A DNA stretch of 9,405 nucleotides from Prevotellaceae bacterium (GTDB lineage Bacteria; Bacteroidota; Bacteroidia; Bacteroidales; UBA932), in assembly GCA_031278135.1 (NCBI GenBank), contig JAITKY010000110.1:1-9405 (forward strand), written 5' to 3'. Below the pieces are notes generated by a model. It had not been told where the DNA came from and did not search any database. It saw only the letters and a program-made list of their open reading frames with translations. The translations under genes and the position numbers were made by a program. Shown one piece after another: positions 1-5,791 of the stretch (position 1 is the stretch's first letter; each line of letters begins with the position of its first letter).

Positions 1-298
1 ACACAGATTTACACAGATGAATCAAATCTGTGAACATCTGTGAATATCTGTGGATAAAAGGATCCACAGATTTACACAGATTTACACAGATGAATCAAAT
101 CTGTGAACATCTGTGAATATCTGTGGATAAAAGGATCCACAGATTTACACAGATTTACACAGATGAATCAAATCTGTGAACATCTGTGAACATCTGTGGA
201 TAAAAAGATCCACAGATTCACACAGATTTACACAGATGAATCACATCTGTGAACATCTGTGAACATCTGTGGATAAAAAGAGGATATGATCCACAGAT
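1..298. repeat. Tandem array of 73-base palindromic repeats
   Basis: Four copies of a roughly 73-base unit lie head to tail; the GATC junctions fall at 61, 134 and 207, and the last junction is displaced to 288 by an 8-base insertion. Each unit is an imperfect inverted repeat: in the copy starting at 61 the left arm (62-91) and right arm (99-128) pair at 26 of 30 positions by my count around a 7-base loop. Each arm is built from 10-base steps containing CACAGAT or TCTGTG. Later copies differ by a few substitutions. The first copy is cut by the window edge, so the array may be longer. There are no unique spacers, so it is not CRISPR. Similar CACAGATT-type intergenic repeats are known in many bacterial genomes; the function here is not known. 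Confidence 0.9.
49..276 (-). other. Four perfect DnaA-box nonamers at 73-base spacing
   Basis: The nonamer TTATCCACA, the high-affinity DnaA box of E. coli, occurs on the minus strand at 49-57, 122-130, 195-203 and 268-276. All four are exact and in the same orientation, one per repeat unit. The matches are read directly from the sequence. Whether DnaA binds here is inference: the nonamer sits in a larger repeat and could be conserved only because the repeat was copied recently. There is no AT-rich unwinding region or dnaA/dnaN gene in view, so an origin of replication is not supported. Confidence 0.5.
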
Positions 299-369
299 TT
301 ACACAAATCTGGGAAAAGGGAGTTTTGTCGTACACCCTGTTTGCAGCCAGCCGATAAAAACCAAAAAAT

Positions 370-400
370 TTTTTTAGTAAGAAAACAAATAGTATCTTTG
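370..400 (+). promoter_or_regulatory. Putative Bacteroidota promoter for the protease operon
   Basis: TATCTTTG at 393-400 matches the Bacteroidota -7 consensus TAnnTTTG. About 19 bases upstream, a run of T (about 369-375) stands in the place of the -33 TTTG element, which is weak. Transcription would start around 405-408 and give a leader of about 60 bases before the gene at 467. The rest of 299-466 shows no gene; short overlapping frames there look random. Confidence 0.5.
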
Positions 401-466
401 CGGCGTAAAACGACAAAAGTTTTAAAAGACATAAAAGCAATATAAATTAATGAATAATAAAGAAAT

Positions 467-1678
467 ATGGCAAAGATTTTATCAGTATCAGTATTTGTTT
501 TTTACATTTTTATTCAGGGTGTTCACGCTCAGGATGATGTATTTTCATTTAATCGTGGAAATACCGAACAAACAAACTATTATATCGAAATTCCCTATCA
601 AAATATTAACAGGAAAATTGTTATAGAAGTAATCTTAAACGGGAAGACACGGAAATTTTTAGTCGATACCGGCGCACCACTCACAATCACGGAAAATTTA
701 TTTAAAGAAATGAAACTTCCCGTATTGAGAAATGAGAGTTTAAAAGACGCAAATGGGATAGAAGATTCTGCAAAAGTAGTTTCATTATCGGGACTAAACA
801 TTGGAGGCGTAATATTTAATGCTGTTCCGGCAATAGTGAAAAACACCGATTTTTTTTCATGTTGGGGAATAGATGGCGTAATCGGCAGCAATCTGTTACG
901 AAATTCGATTATTCAATTCGATTCAAACGAAAAAACAATCATATTGGCTGATTATTTTCCCGAAAACGTATTTTTAGGAAAAGGCGTATCTACAGAGATG
1001 AAATTAGATTCGATAAACAGTACACCAATTATTCCGATATTCCTTTTTAATGAAGAAAAAGGATATTCCGTATATCACGAGGTATTATTTGATACGGGAG
1101 ACGAAGCGTTATATGCTGTTTCCATCGATAATTACAATTTTTTTGAAGAAAATGTGCCGGGGCTGTTCACTAAATATGCCGAAAGTGAAGGAACGCACAC
1201 CATATCGATCAATACCGCCATCAATCAGCAACACTATTTATTGGGCATACCTGAAGTGTTGATTAACGGAGTAAGTATCAAAAATGTCATTGCAAAAACC
1301 TCTCACTCTTCAAATTCAAGAATCGGAGTTTCGATTTTAGATGCAGGTACAGTAATGCTGGACTATATCGACAAGAAATTTTATTTGTATCCTGTAGTAA
1401 ATATGCCCCAAAAATATCCGACGATAGAGCCTGTATTTAAAGAAGGTAAATTTGTTATAGGAATTATTTGGGATAAATCGTTGAAAGATAAAATCAATAC
1501 AGGAGACGAAATCATTAAAATCGGCGATATTAATTACAATTTATATGATTTATGCGATTTTTATAATGATAAAATACCATTTGTCGATAGAACCGATTTT
1601 GTAACCGTTGTATTTAAAGACGTCGATACAGGCAAACAAAAAAGTATAAAATTATTATTAGACAATGATATCCAATGA
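467..1678 (+). CDS. Exported two-lobed aspartyl protease with PDZ-like C-terminus
   Basis: A 403-residue protein. Residues 1-21 form a signal peptide (hydrophobic stretch 4-17, likely cleaved near VHA-Q), so it should act in the periplasm or at the cell surface. A retropepsin/pepsin-like fold is indicated by FLVDTGAPLTI with the catalytic Asp at 67, followed by the typical hydrophobic-Gly segment DGVIGSNLL (136-144). A second lobe has VLFDTGDEALY with Asp 209, and FYLYP near 305-309 ends that domain. Residues about 327-400 resemble a PDZ domain, including GDEIIKIGD at 346-354. This arrangement matches the Bacteroidota family of aspartyl protease-PDZ proteins; the substrate is unknown. The start at 467 is chosen because it gives a clean signal peptide. 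The stop overlaps the next start as ATGA, suggesting translational coupling. The gene is markedly AT-rich (16-17 G+C in sampled 60-base stretches). Confidence 0.85.
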   Translation: MAKILSVSVFVFYIFIQGVHAQDDVFSFNRGNTEQTNYYIEIPYQNINRKIVIEVILNGKTRKFLVDTGAPLTITENLFKEMKLPVLRNESLKDANGIEDSAKVVSLSGLNIGGVIFNAVPAIVKNTDFFSCWGIDGVIGSNLLRNSIIQFDSNEKTIILADYFPENVFLGKGVSTEMKLDSINSTPIIPIFLFNEEKGYSVYHEVLFDTGDEALYAVSIDNYNFFEENVPGLFTKYAESEGTHTISINTAINQQHYLLGIPEVLINGVSIKNVIAKTSHSSNSRIGVSILDAGTVMLDYIDKKFYLYPVVNMPQKYPTIEPVFKEGKFVIGIIWDKSLKDKINTGDEIIKIGDINYNLYDLCDFYNDKIPFVDRTDFVTVVFKDVDTGKQKSIKLLLDNDIQ

Positions 1679-2373
1679 TGAGCGCCAAAGAACGGTTACG
1701 AAAATTTGTTGAATACAGGGGCATGGGCAGGAATCGTTTCGAAGAGTTGACCGGAATATCGGTGGGATATCTTTCGACCAAAAGCCCGTCGATCGGTTCC
1801 TCAATAATCGAGCGAATCGCCTGCATCTATCACGATTTGAATATCGAATGGCTTGTCACAGGACAAGGAAAAATGATTAAAAGCCCTTACTTGAGCGAAA
1901 TAGGGACAGCCTCGAATTACAAAAAACTGATTCACGCTCCACTGATCGGCCGGTATGCACAGGCGGAATACATCAACCGGCTCAACGATAAACCGTATAT
2001 CGACACTCTTCCGACATTTCCGGTTGTCGTTGAACACGAAAGCAAAAGCAAAAGCAGTTACGTATGTTTCGAGATGTGGAACGACGACATGAACGACGAA
2101 TCCGACAACAGTTTCAATTCGGGTGACATACTGATATGCCGCGAAATCGACCATACAATCCGACAACGAAAACTGTATTTCAGCAAACCCAAAGCATTCG
2201 TCATCATCCACGCCGAAGAAGGAATTACCGTCGGACAAATAACATCGCACGACATTGAAACGAAAATTATAACGCTACATTCGCCGAATCCGCTCTGCGA
2301 CGATCGCACAATCCGGTTACAGGACGTGAAAAAACTGTTCAATGTCGTCAAACTGCAACGGATAGTGGAATGA
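1675..2373 (+). CDS. HTH transcriptional regulator with degenerate S24/LexA-like domain
   Basis: A 232-residue protein. Residues 4-65 form an XRE-like helix-turn-helix, ending in the LNIEWLVTGQGKM segment common to Bacteroidota repressors of this type. Residues about 90-230 align by eye with their S24-type peptidase domain (GDILICREI at 150-158, LHSPNP at 201-206, KKLFNVV at 219-225). Family members normally have GDSM carrying the catalytic serine; here the position reads NDDM (136-139), and the lysine expected before the QI of TVGQI (185-189) is also missing. It is therefore probably unable to cleave itself and serves as a DNA-binding or dimerising regulator. The first ATG (1675) overlaps the protease stop by four bases; a second ATG at 1678 is equally possible. 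G+C is higher than in the protease gene. Its target is unknown; the protease operon and the downstream Ter promoter are candidates. Confidence 0.8.
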   Translation: MMSAKERLRKFVEYRGMGRNRFEELTGISVGYLSTKSPSIGSSIIERIACIYHDLNIEWLVTGQGKMIKSPYLSEIGTASNYKKLIHAPLIGRYAQAEYINRLNDKPYIDTLPTFPVVVEHESKSKSSYVCFEMWNDDMNDESDNSFNSGDILICREIDHTIRQRKLYFSKPKAFVIIHAEEGITVGQITSHDIETKIITLHSPNPLCDDRTIRLQDVKKLFNVVKLQRIVE

Positions 2374-2402
2374 ATTGCGATAAATTCCAACAAGAATTTT
2401 CG

Positions 2403-2474
2403 GTTCCGGCACAATTCCCATTAACGTGATACCTACATATTTAACAGAAAGATTAAAAAAATATTTGCCGGAAC
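2403..2474. repeat. Widely spaced 9-base inverted repeat
   Basis: GTTCCGGCA (2403-2411) and TGCCGGAAC (2466-2474) are exact reverse complements separated by 54 bases, just after the regulator gene and just upstream of the putative Ter promoter. It could be a pair of half-sites for a regulator, possibly the adjacent HTH protein, or a weak long-loop hairpin. It has no U-tract directly after it, so I do not call it a terminator. The function is inference only. Confidence 0.35.
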
Positions 2475-2484
2475 ATATTTTTTA

Positions 2485-2517
2485 TTGTTATTGGTAAAAA
2501 AATATTTCATAAATTTG
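2485..2517 (+). promoter_or_regulatory. Putative promoter of the Ter operon
   Basis: TAAATTTG at 2510-2517 fits the Bacteroidota -7 element TAnnTTTG. Upstream TTG triplets at 2485-2487 and 2491-2493 bracket the expected -33 position (22- and 16-base spacers). This implies a leader of about 100 bases before the start at 2627. The gap 2374-2626 otherwise holds only AT-rich sequence and the inverted repeat; a 79-codon frame beginning at 2485 overlaps the next gene and has no recognisable features. Confidence 0.55.
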
Positions 2518-2626
2518 CATTTTATTACAGCATCGAAAAAGAAAAAATGGAAACAAAAGGATTGCAGAATTGGAACATCTTTTTTGGAAGAAATAAATTA
2601 TAAATTATTAAAGACTTATTATAATT

Positions 2627-3181
2627 ATGGCAATAAATTTGGTAAAAGGACAACGCATAGAAATCGGATTGTCCAAAGTAGGAGTAGGTTTAGGATGGGA
2701 TCCCAACGAAAGAACGGGATTTGATTTTGATTTGGATGCTTCGGCGTTTATGCTGGGCGAAAACAGGAAACTGTCGGCAGACGAGTTTTTTGTTTTTTAC
2801 AACAACCCGAAATCGCCTGACGGAGCAGTCGAATCGTCGGGCGATGATATAACGGGCGGAAATAGCGACGGCGACGACGAAACGCTGACCGTCGATTTGA
2901 CAAAAGTCGATCCGAAAATACATGAAATTGTATTCACGGTAACGATTCACGATTACGAAACCCGCAAACAGAATTTCGGACAGGTGCGCAATTCGTTTAT
3001 ACGGATATACAATGCACAAACCAACGAAGAAATCGCCAAATACGAACTGGACGAAGATTTTTCGGTCGAAACGGCGGTAGAATTTGGACGGCTGTATAAA
3101 CGTGGAAGCGAATGGAAATTCGAAGCCATGGGTGTAGGATATAAAGGCGGATTACAGTATTTTGTTGATAAATACATTTAA
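2627..3181 (+). CDS. terD: TerD-family calcium-binding stress protein (TerD/TerE type)
   Basis: A 184-residue protein, close to the usual TerD/TerE length of about 190. The family core is visible in order: VGLGWD (20-25), FDFDLDASAF (32-41), FYNNPKSPDGAVE (57-69), GDD (72-74), the acidic DGDDE (81-85), KQNFGQVRNSFIR (114-126), and ETAVEFGRLYKR with EWKFEAMGVG (148-171). The DLDAS and GDD/DGDDE residues are those that bind Ca2+ in TerD structures. No signal peptide, so cytoplasmic. It is the first gene of the operon, followed after 11 bases by a TerA-like gene. The family is linked to resistance to tellurite, phage and other stresses; the biochemical mechanism is not settled. TerD and TerE cannot be separated confidently by eye, so the symbol indicates the family. 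Confidence 0.9.
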   Translation: MAINLVKGQRIEIGLSKVGVGLGWDPNERTGFDFDLDASAFMLGENRKLSADEFFVFYNNPKSPDGAVESSGDDITGGNSDGDDETLTVDLTKVDPKIHEIVFTVTIHDYETRKQNFGQVRNSFIRIYNAQTNEEIAKYELDEDFSVETAVEFGRLYKRGSEWKFEAMGVGYKGGLQYFVDKYI

Positions 3182-3192
3182 AACATAATAAA

Positions 3193-3858
3193 ATGGCAAT
3201 TAATTTAGAAAAAATTACCCTCGAAAAACAGGGCGACAGCCATAAAATTGACTTGTCAAAGAAAGGAGATAATTCGTCAAAAGAAATTGTTATCAACCTG
3301 AACTGGTCGCAAGGTGAAACAAAAAAAGGATTCTGGAACAAGTTACTTAGCAGTAACTCGGCTATCGACCTCGATTTAGGCTGTTTTTTTGCCCTCAACA
3401 ACGGTCAGAAATCTGTAATCGATGGACTGCAATTTGCACATGGACAGGGCGGTCCTCGCAATGTTGTCACACGGCAGGGTTGTTACACCGAAGCGCCGTG
3501 GGTTTGGCACACAGGCGACGATCGTGGTGCAGCAGCAGGTTCCGGTGAAAATATTTTAGTCAATCCGCAGGGATTAGGCGAATTGAAACGCATCGTCATA
3601 TATTGCTTCATCTACGACGGAGCTGCAAAATGGGCTGAGACTAATGCCGTTGCGACAATAAAAGTCCCCGACAACCCGGACATAATCGTCGAAATGGGGA
3701 AACAGTACAGCGTTCAGAAATTCTGCGCTATTGCCGAAATCCTGTTTGGAAACGACAATTCTCTTACTGTTAAGAAATTGATTTCTTTCCACAACGGACA
3801 TGCAGAGTGCGACAATGCTTATAATTGGGGAATGAAATGGCAGGCAGGAAGCAAGTAA
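3193..3858 (+). CDS. TerA-like TerD-fold protein
   Basis: A 221-residue protein resembling the C-terminal part of TerA. Key segments are IDLDLGC (58-64), HTGDDRG (106-112), GSGENI (116-121), ELKRIVIYCFIYDGAAKW (130-147) and the characteristic TerA ending YNWGMKWQAGSK (210-221). Enterobacterial TerA is about 385 residues with an additional N-terminal portion; here only one TerD-fold unit is present, preceded by a leader MAINLEK like that of its neighbours. The second acidic Ca2+-binding segment of TerD (DGDDE) is replaced by GSGEN, so metal binding may be altered. It is cytoplasmic by absence of a signal peptide. It lies between two TerD-family genes (11 and 30 bases away) and probably joins the same complex. 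Confidence 0.82.
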   Translation: MAINLEKITLEKQGDSHKIDLSKKGDNSSKEIVINLNWSQGETKKGFWNKLLSSNSAIDLDLGCFFALNNGQKSVIDGLQFAHGQGGPRNVVTRQGCYTEAPWVWHTGDDRGAAAGSGENILVNPQGLGELKRIVIYCFIYDGAAKWAETNAVATIKVPDNPDIIVEMGKQYSVQKFCAIAEILFGNDNSLTVKKLISFHNGHAECDNAYNWGMKWQAGSK

Positions 3859-3888
3859 TTAATTAAAAATTAAATAAATAAAGAAAAT

Positions 3889-4443
3889 ATGGCAATTAAT
3901 TTAGAAAAGGGGCAAAGAGTCAATGTCAATTTGCCCAAGTTTATTGTAGGTTTGGGGTGGGACGCCAACTCGTCGAATACAGGCGAAGAATTTGATTTGG
4001 ACGCCTCTGTATTTATGCTCGGAGAAAATAAAAAAATATTGTCCGACGAATATTTTATTTTTTACAACAATCTGAAATCGCCCGATGGCGCTGTCGAACA
4101 TACCGGCGACAACAAAACCGGCGACGGTGACGGCGACGACGAAAGTATTAAGGTCGATTTGTCCAAAATCAGTTCGGGCGTTGCGGAGATTTGTATTGTC
4201 GTTACTATCCACAAGGCGGCGGAACGTCATCAAAATTTCGGGCAAGTCCGTAACTCGTTTGTACGTATTTATAATCCCGACAATAACGAGGAATTGTTGA
4301 AATACGAGTTGGAAGAAGATTTTTCTGTCGAAACAGCGGTCGAATTTGGCAGAATATATAAACGTAACGGCGAATGGAAATTCGAAGCGGTAGGCGTCGG
4401 TCAAAAAGGCGGTTTGGAAGATTATTTACAAAAATACGCATAA
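3889..4443 (+). CDS. TerD-family calcium-binding stress protein (second copy, TerD/TerE type)
   Basis: A 184-residue paralogue of the product at 2627, of identical length. Visible motifs are VGLGWD (20-25), FDLDASVF (35-42), FYNNLKSPDGAVEHTGDN (58-75), the acidic DGDGDDE (79-85), HQNFGQVRNSFVRIYN (114-129) and ETAVEFGRIYKR (148-159) with GEWKFEAVGVG (161-171). All Ca2+-coordinating acidic positions appear intact. DGAVEHTGDN followed by the GDGDGDDE-type loop is slightly closer to TerE than in the first copy, but I do not assign a symbol. Its first 20 bases are identical to those of the TerA-like gene at 3193. It is separated by 12 bases from the TerZ-like gene and is very likely cotranscribed and part of the same complex. 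Confidence 0.9.
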   Translation: MAINLEKGQRVNVNLPKFIVGLGWDANSSNTGEEFDLDASVFMLGENKKILSDEYFIFYNNLKSPDGAVEHTGDNKTGDGDGDDESIKVDLSKISSGVAEICIVVTIHKAAERHQNFGQVRNSFVRIYNPDNNEELLKYELEEDFSVETAVEFGRIYKRNGEWKFEAVGVGQKGGLEDYLQKYA

Positions 4444-4455
4444 AACGAAAAAAAT

Positions 4456-5142
4456 ATGGCAATAAGATTAGAAAAAGGACAGAGAATCAATCTGGAAAAA
4501 AGCGACGGAAAAAAATTAGTCGAATTTTGCGTCGGAGTGAATTGGGGCGCAATCGAATATGAGGTCGAAGAAGCGGGATTTCTCGGATTCGGCAAGAAAA
4601 AAGTCAAGAAAACAATTGATGTCGATTTGGATTTAAGTTGTGTAATGTTCAACGCCGGACAACAACTCTGCGATCACTTGTATTCACCTTTGTATAAGCC
4701 CGAAATATTGGCAAAATTCGGACTGCCCAACGGCAAACTCGTTTCCAACAACAATGCCCTGAAACATTCGGGCGACGATCTGGAAGGCGACAAAGGCGGA
4801 GACGACGGGCTTGACAACGAAATCATTCAGGTGAACCTTAGCGCATTGAAACCCGAAGTAGAACAAATCTTTTTCTTTATCAACAACGTTGGAAAGGAAG
4901 ATTTTTCGCAGATTCCTTACGCAAAAATCCGCATGTATGAAGGGACACCGTCAAAAGTATCAAGCGTTTACGCCGAATACAATGTCGCTGCCGAATCACA
5001 GTACAGCGGAAAACGAGCCTTAATCATGGCAAAACTCTATAAAAAAGGCGGCGAATGGAAATTTAACGCAATAGGCGATGCTTTCGATGATCAGTTTTTG
5101 GGGCAAACCATTCAGCGAATAATGCAGTCGTATGTCAAATAA
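4456..5142 (+). CDS. TerZ-like TerD-family protein with extended loops
   Basis: A 228-residue protein starting with MAIRLEKGQR like the other Ter proteins here. TerZ character comes from the GFLGFGKKK segment (41-49) just before DVDLDLSC (55-62), as in TerZ GFLGFG-type sequences. It also has HSGDD (104-108) and the acidic loop GGDDGLDNE (114-122), then KLYKKGGEWKFNAIG (193-207). It is longer than the usual TerZ of about 190 residues; additional residues lie between DLDLSC and HSGDD (about 63-103, rich in Leu, Tyr and Pro), and the acidic loop carries extra residues before its final NE. The C-terminus (208-228) is a predicted amphipathic helix. It is likely cytoplasmic and Ca2+-binding. It is followed after 9 bases by the first vWA gene. 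Confidence 0.82.
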   Translation: MAIRLEKGQRINLEKSDGKKLVEFCVGVNWGAIEYEVEEAGFLGFGKKKVKKTIDVDLDLSCVMFNAGQQLCDHLYSPLYKPEILAKFGLPNGKLVSNNNALKHSGDDLEGDKGGDDGLDNEIIQVNLSALKPEVEQIFFFINNVGKEDFSQIPYAKIRMYEGTPSKVSSVYAEYNVAAESQYSGKRALIMAKLYKKGGEWKFNAIGDAFDDQFLGQTIQRIMQSYVK

Positions 5143-5151
5143 TATTTAATA

Positions 5152-5790
5152 ATGAGAAGATTACCCGTATATTTAGTGTTGGATACATCCGGTTCGATGA
5201 CCGGGGAACCGATTGAAGCGGTAAAAAATGGCGTTCAGGTGTTGATTTCGACCCTGCGTCAAGACCCGTATGCGCTCGAAACAGCGTATCTGAGCGTGAT
5301 AACTTTCGACAGTTCAGCGAAACAGATCGTTCCATTGACAGAAATGTCGGCGTTCCAAATGCCCGAAATCAATGCATCGGGAGCGACATCGTTGGGCGAT
5401 GCGTTGACTCTGCTCTCGAATAAAATCGACAGCGAAGTGACCCGTACAACTGCCGAAGTGAAAGGCGACTGGAAACCATTAATCTTCCTGATGACCGATG
5501 GCGGTCCAACCGACAATTGGCAAAAAGGATTATCCGAGTTTCAGAAACGAAAAGTCGGCATAATGGTTGCCTGCGCCGCCGGACAGGGCGCCGACACAAA
5601 AGTGTTGAAACAAATTACGGAAATCGTTGTGCAGCTGGATACTGCCGACAGCGCTACAATCAAAGCATTTTTCAAATGGGTATCGGCATCGGTAAGCACG
5701 GGAAGCCAGAAAGTAGAAGCAAGTGGAATCGACGTCGGCGGATTAAGCGAATTGCCCCCCCCGCCTCCCGAAGTAAATATCGTAGTGTAG
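5152..5790 (+). CDS. TerY-like vWA domain protein, first copy
   Basis: A 212-residue vWA-domain protein. The MIDAS metal site is complete: DTSGS (11-15), Thr 79 in GATSLGDAL, and Asp 116 in LMTDGGPTD. The N-terminus MRRLPVYLVLDTSGSM and the QDPYALETAYLSVITF segment match TerY proteins. The length also fits. Residues 176-189 (KWVSASVSTGSQKV) close the domain, and the protein ends in LPPPPPEVNIVV, a polyproline tail shared with the next gene. vWA domains assemble metal-dependent protein complexes; TerY is often encoded with a kinase and a PP2C phosphatase, neither of which is here. The tail is encoded over a run of eight C (5755-5762). There is a single base between this stop and the next start, so the two genes are probably translationally coupled. 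Confidence 0.88.
   Translation: MRRLPVYLVLDTSGSMTGEPIEAVKNGVQVLISTLRQDPYALETAYLSVITFDSSAKQIVPLTEMSAFQMPEINASGATSLGDALTLLSNKIDSEVTRTTAEVKGDWKPLIFLMTDGGPTDNWQKGLSEFQKRKVGIMVACAAGQGADTKVLKQITEIVVQLDTADSATIKAFFKWVSASVSTGSQKVEASGIDVGGLSELPPPPPEVNIVV
5755..5762 (+). repeat. C8 homopolymer tract in the polyproline tail codons
   Basis: Eight consecutive C lie inside the proline codons near the 3' end of the first vWA gene. Gain of one C, or a -1 ribosomal slip, would move translation into a frame that ends at 5793-5795, overlapping the next ATG as ATGA, and would replace the PPPPPEVNIVV ending with one ending SRSKYRSVE. The paralogue encodes the same tail with broken C runs. The tract is seen directly; slippage is inference. 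Confidence 0.45.
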
Positions 5791-5791
5791 A

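Noticed and set aside
1..298. CRISPR array
   Set aside because: The copies are nearly identical end to end, with no unique spacers, and each unit is itself a long palindrome.
1..330. Replication origin
   Set aside because: DnaA-box matches are present, but there is no dnaA/dnaN, parA/B or rep gene and no distinct AT-rich unwinding region; the boxes are part of a copied repeat.
228..440. Small minus-strand proteins over the repeat and promoter region
   Set aside because: These frames run through the repeat array and AT-rich leader, show low-complexity composition, and have no support from motifs or neighbours.
450..626. Overlapping plus-strand frame starting 17 bases before the protease start
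   Set aside because: It lies in another frame over the protease signal peptide region, with no recognisable motif; the protease frame has a clear signal peptide and catalytic motifs.
2485..2724. 79-codon plus-strand frame before the first Ter gene
   Set aside because: It begins within the putative promoter, is Lys/Arg/Asn-rich and overlaps the well-supported TerD gene in another frame.
3901..4404. 167-codon minus-strand frame opposite the second TerD gene
   Set aside because: It is the reverse shadow of a strongly recognised TerD coding sequence and shows no family motif of its own.
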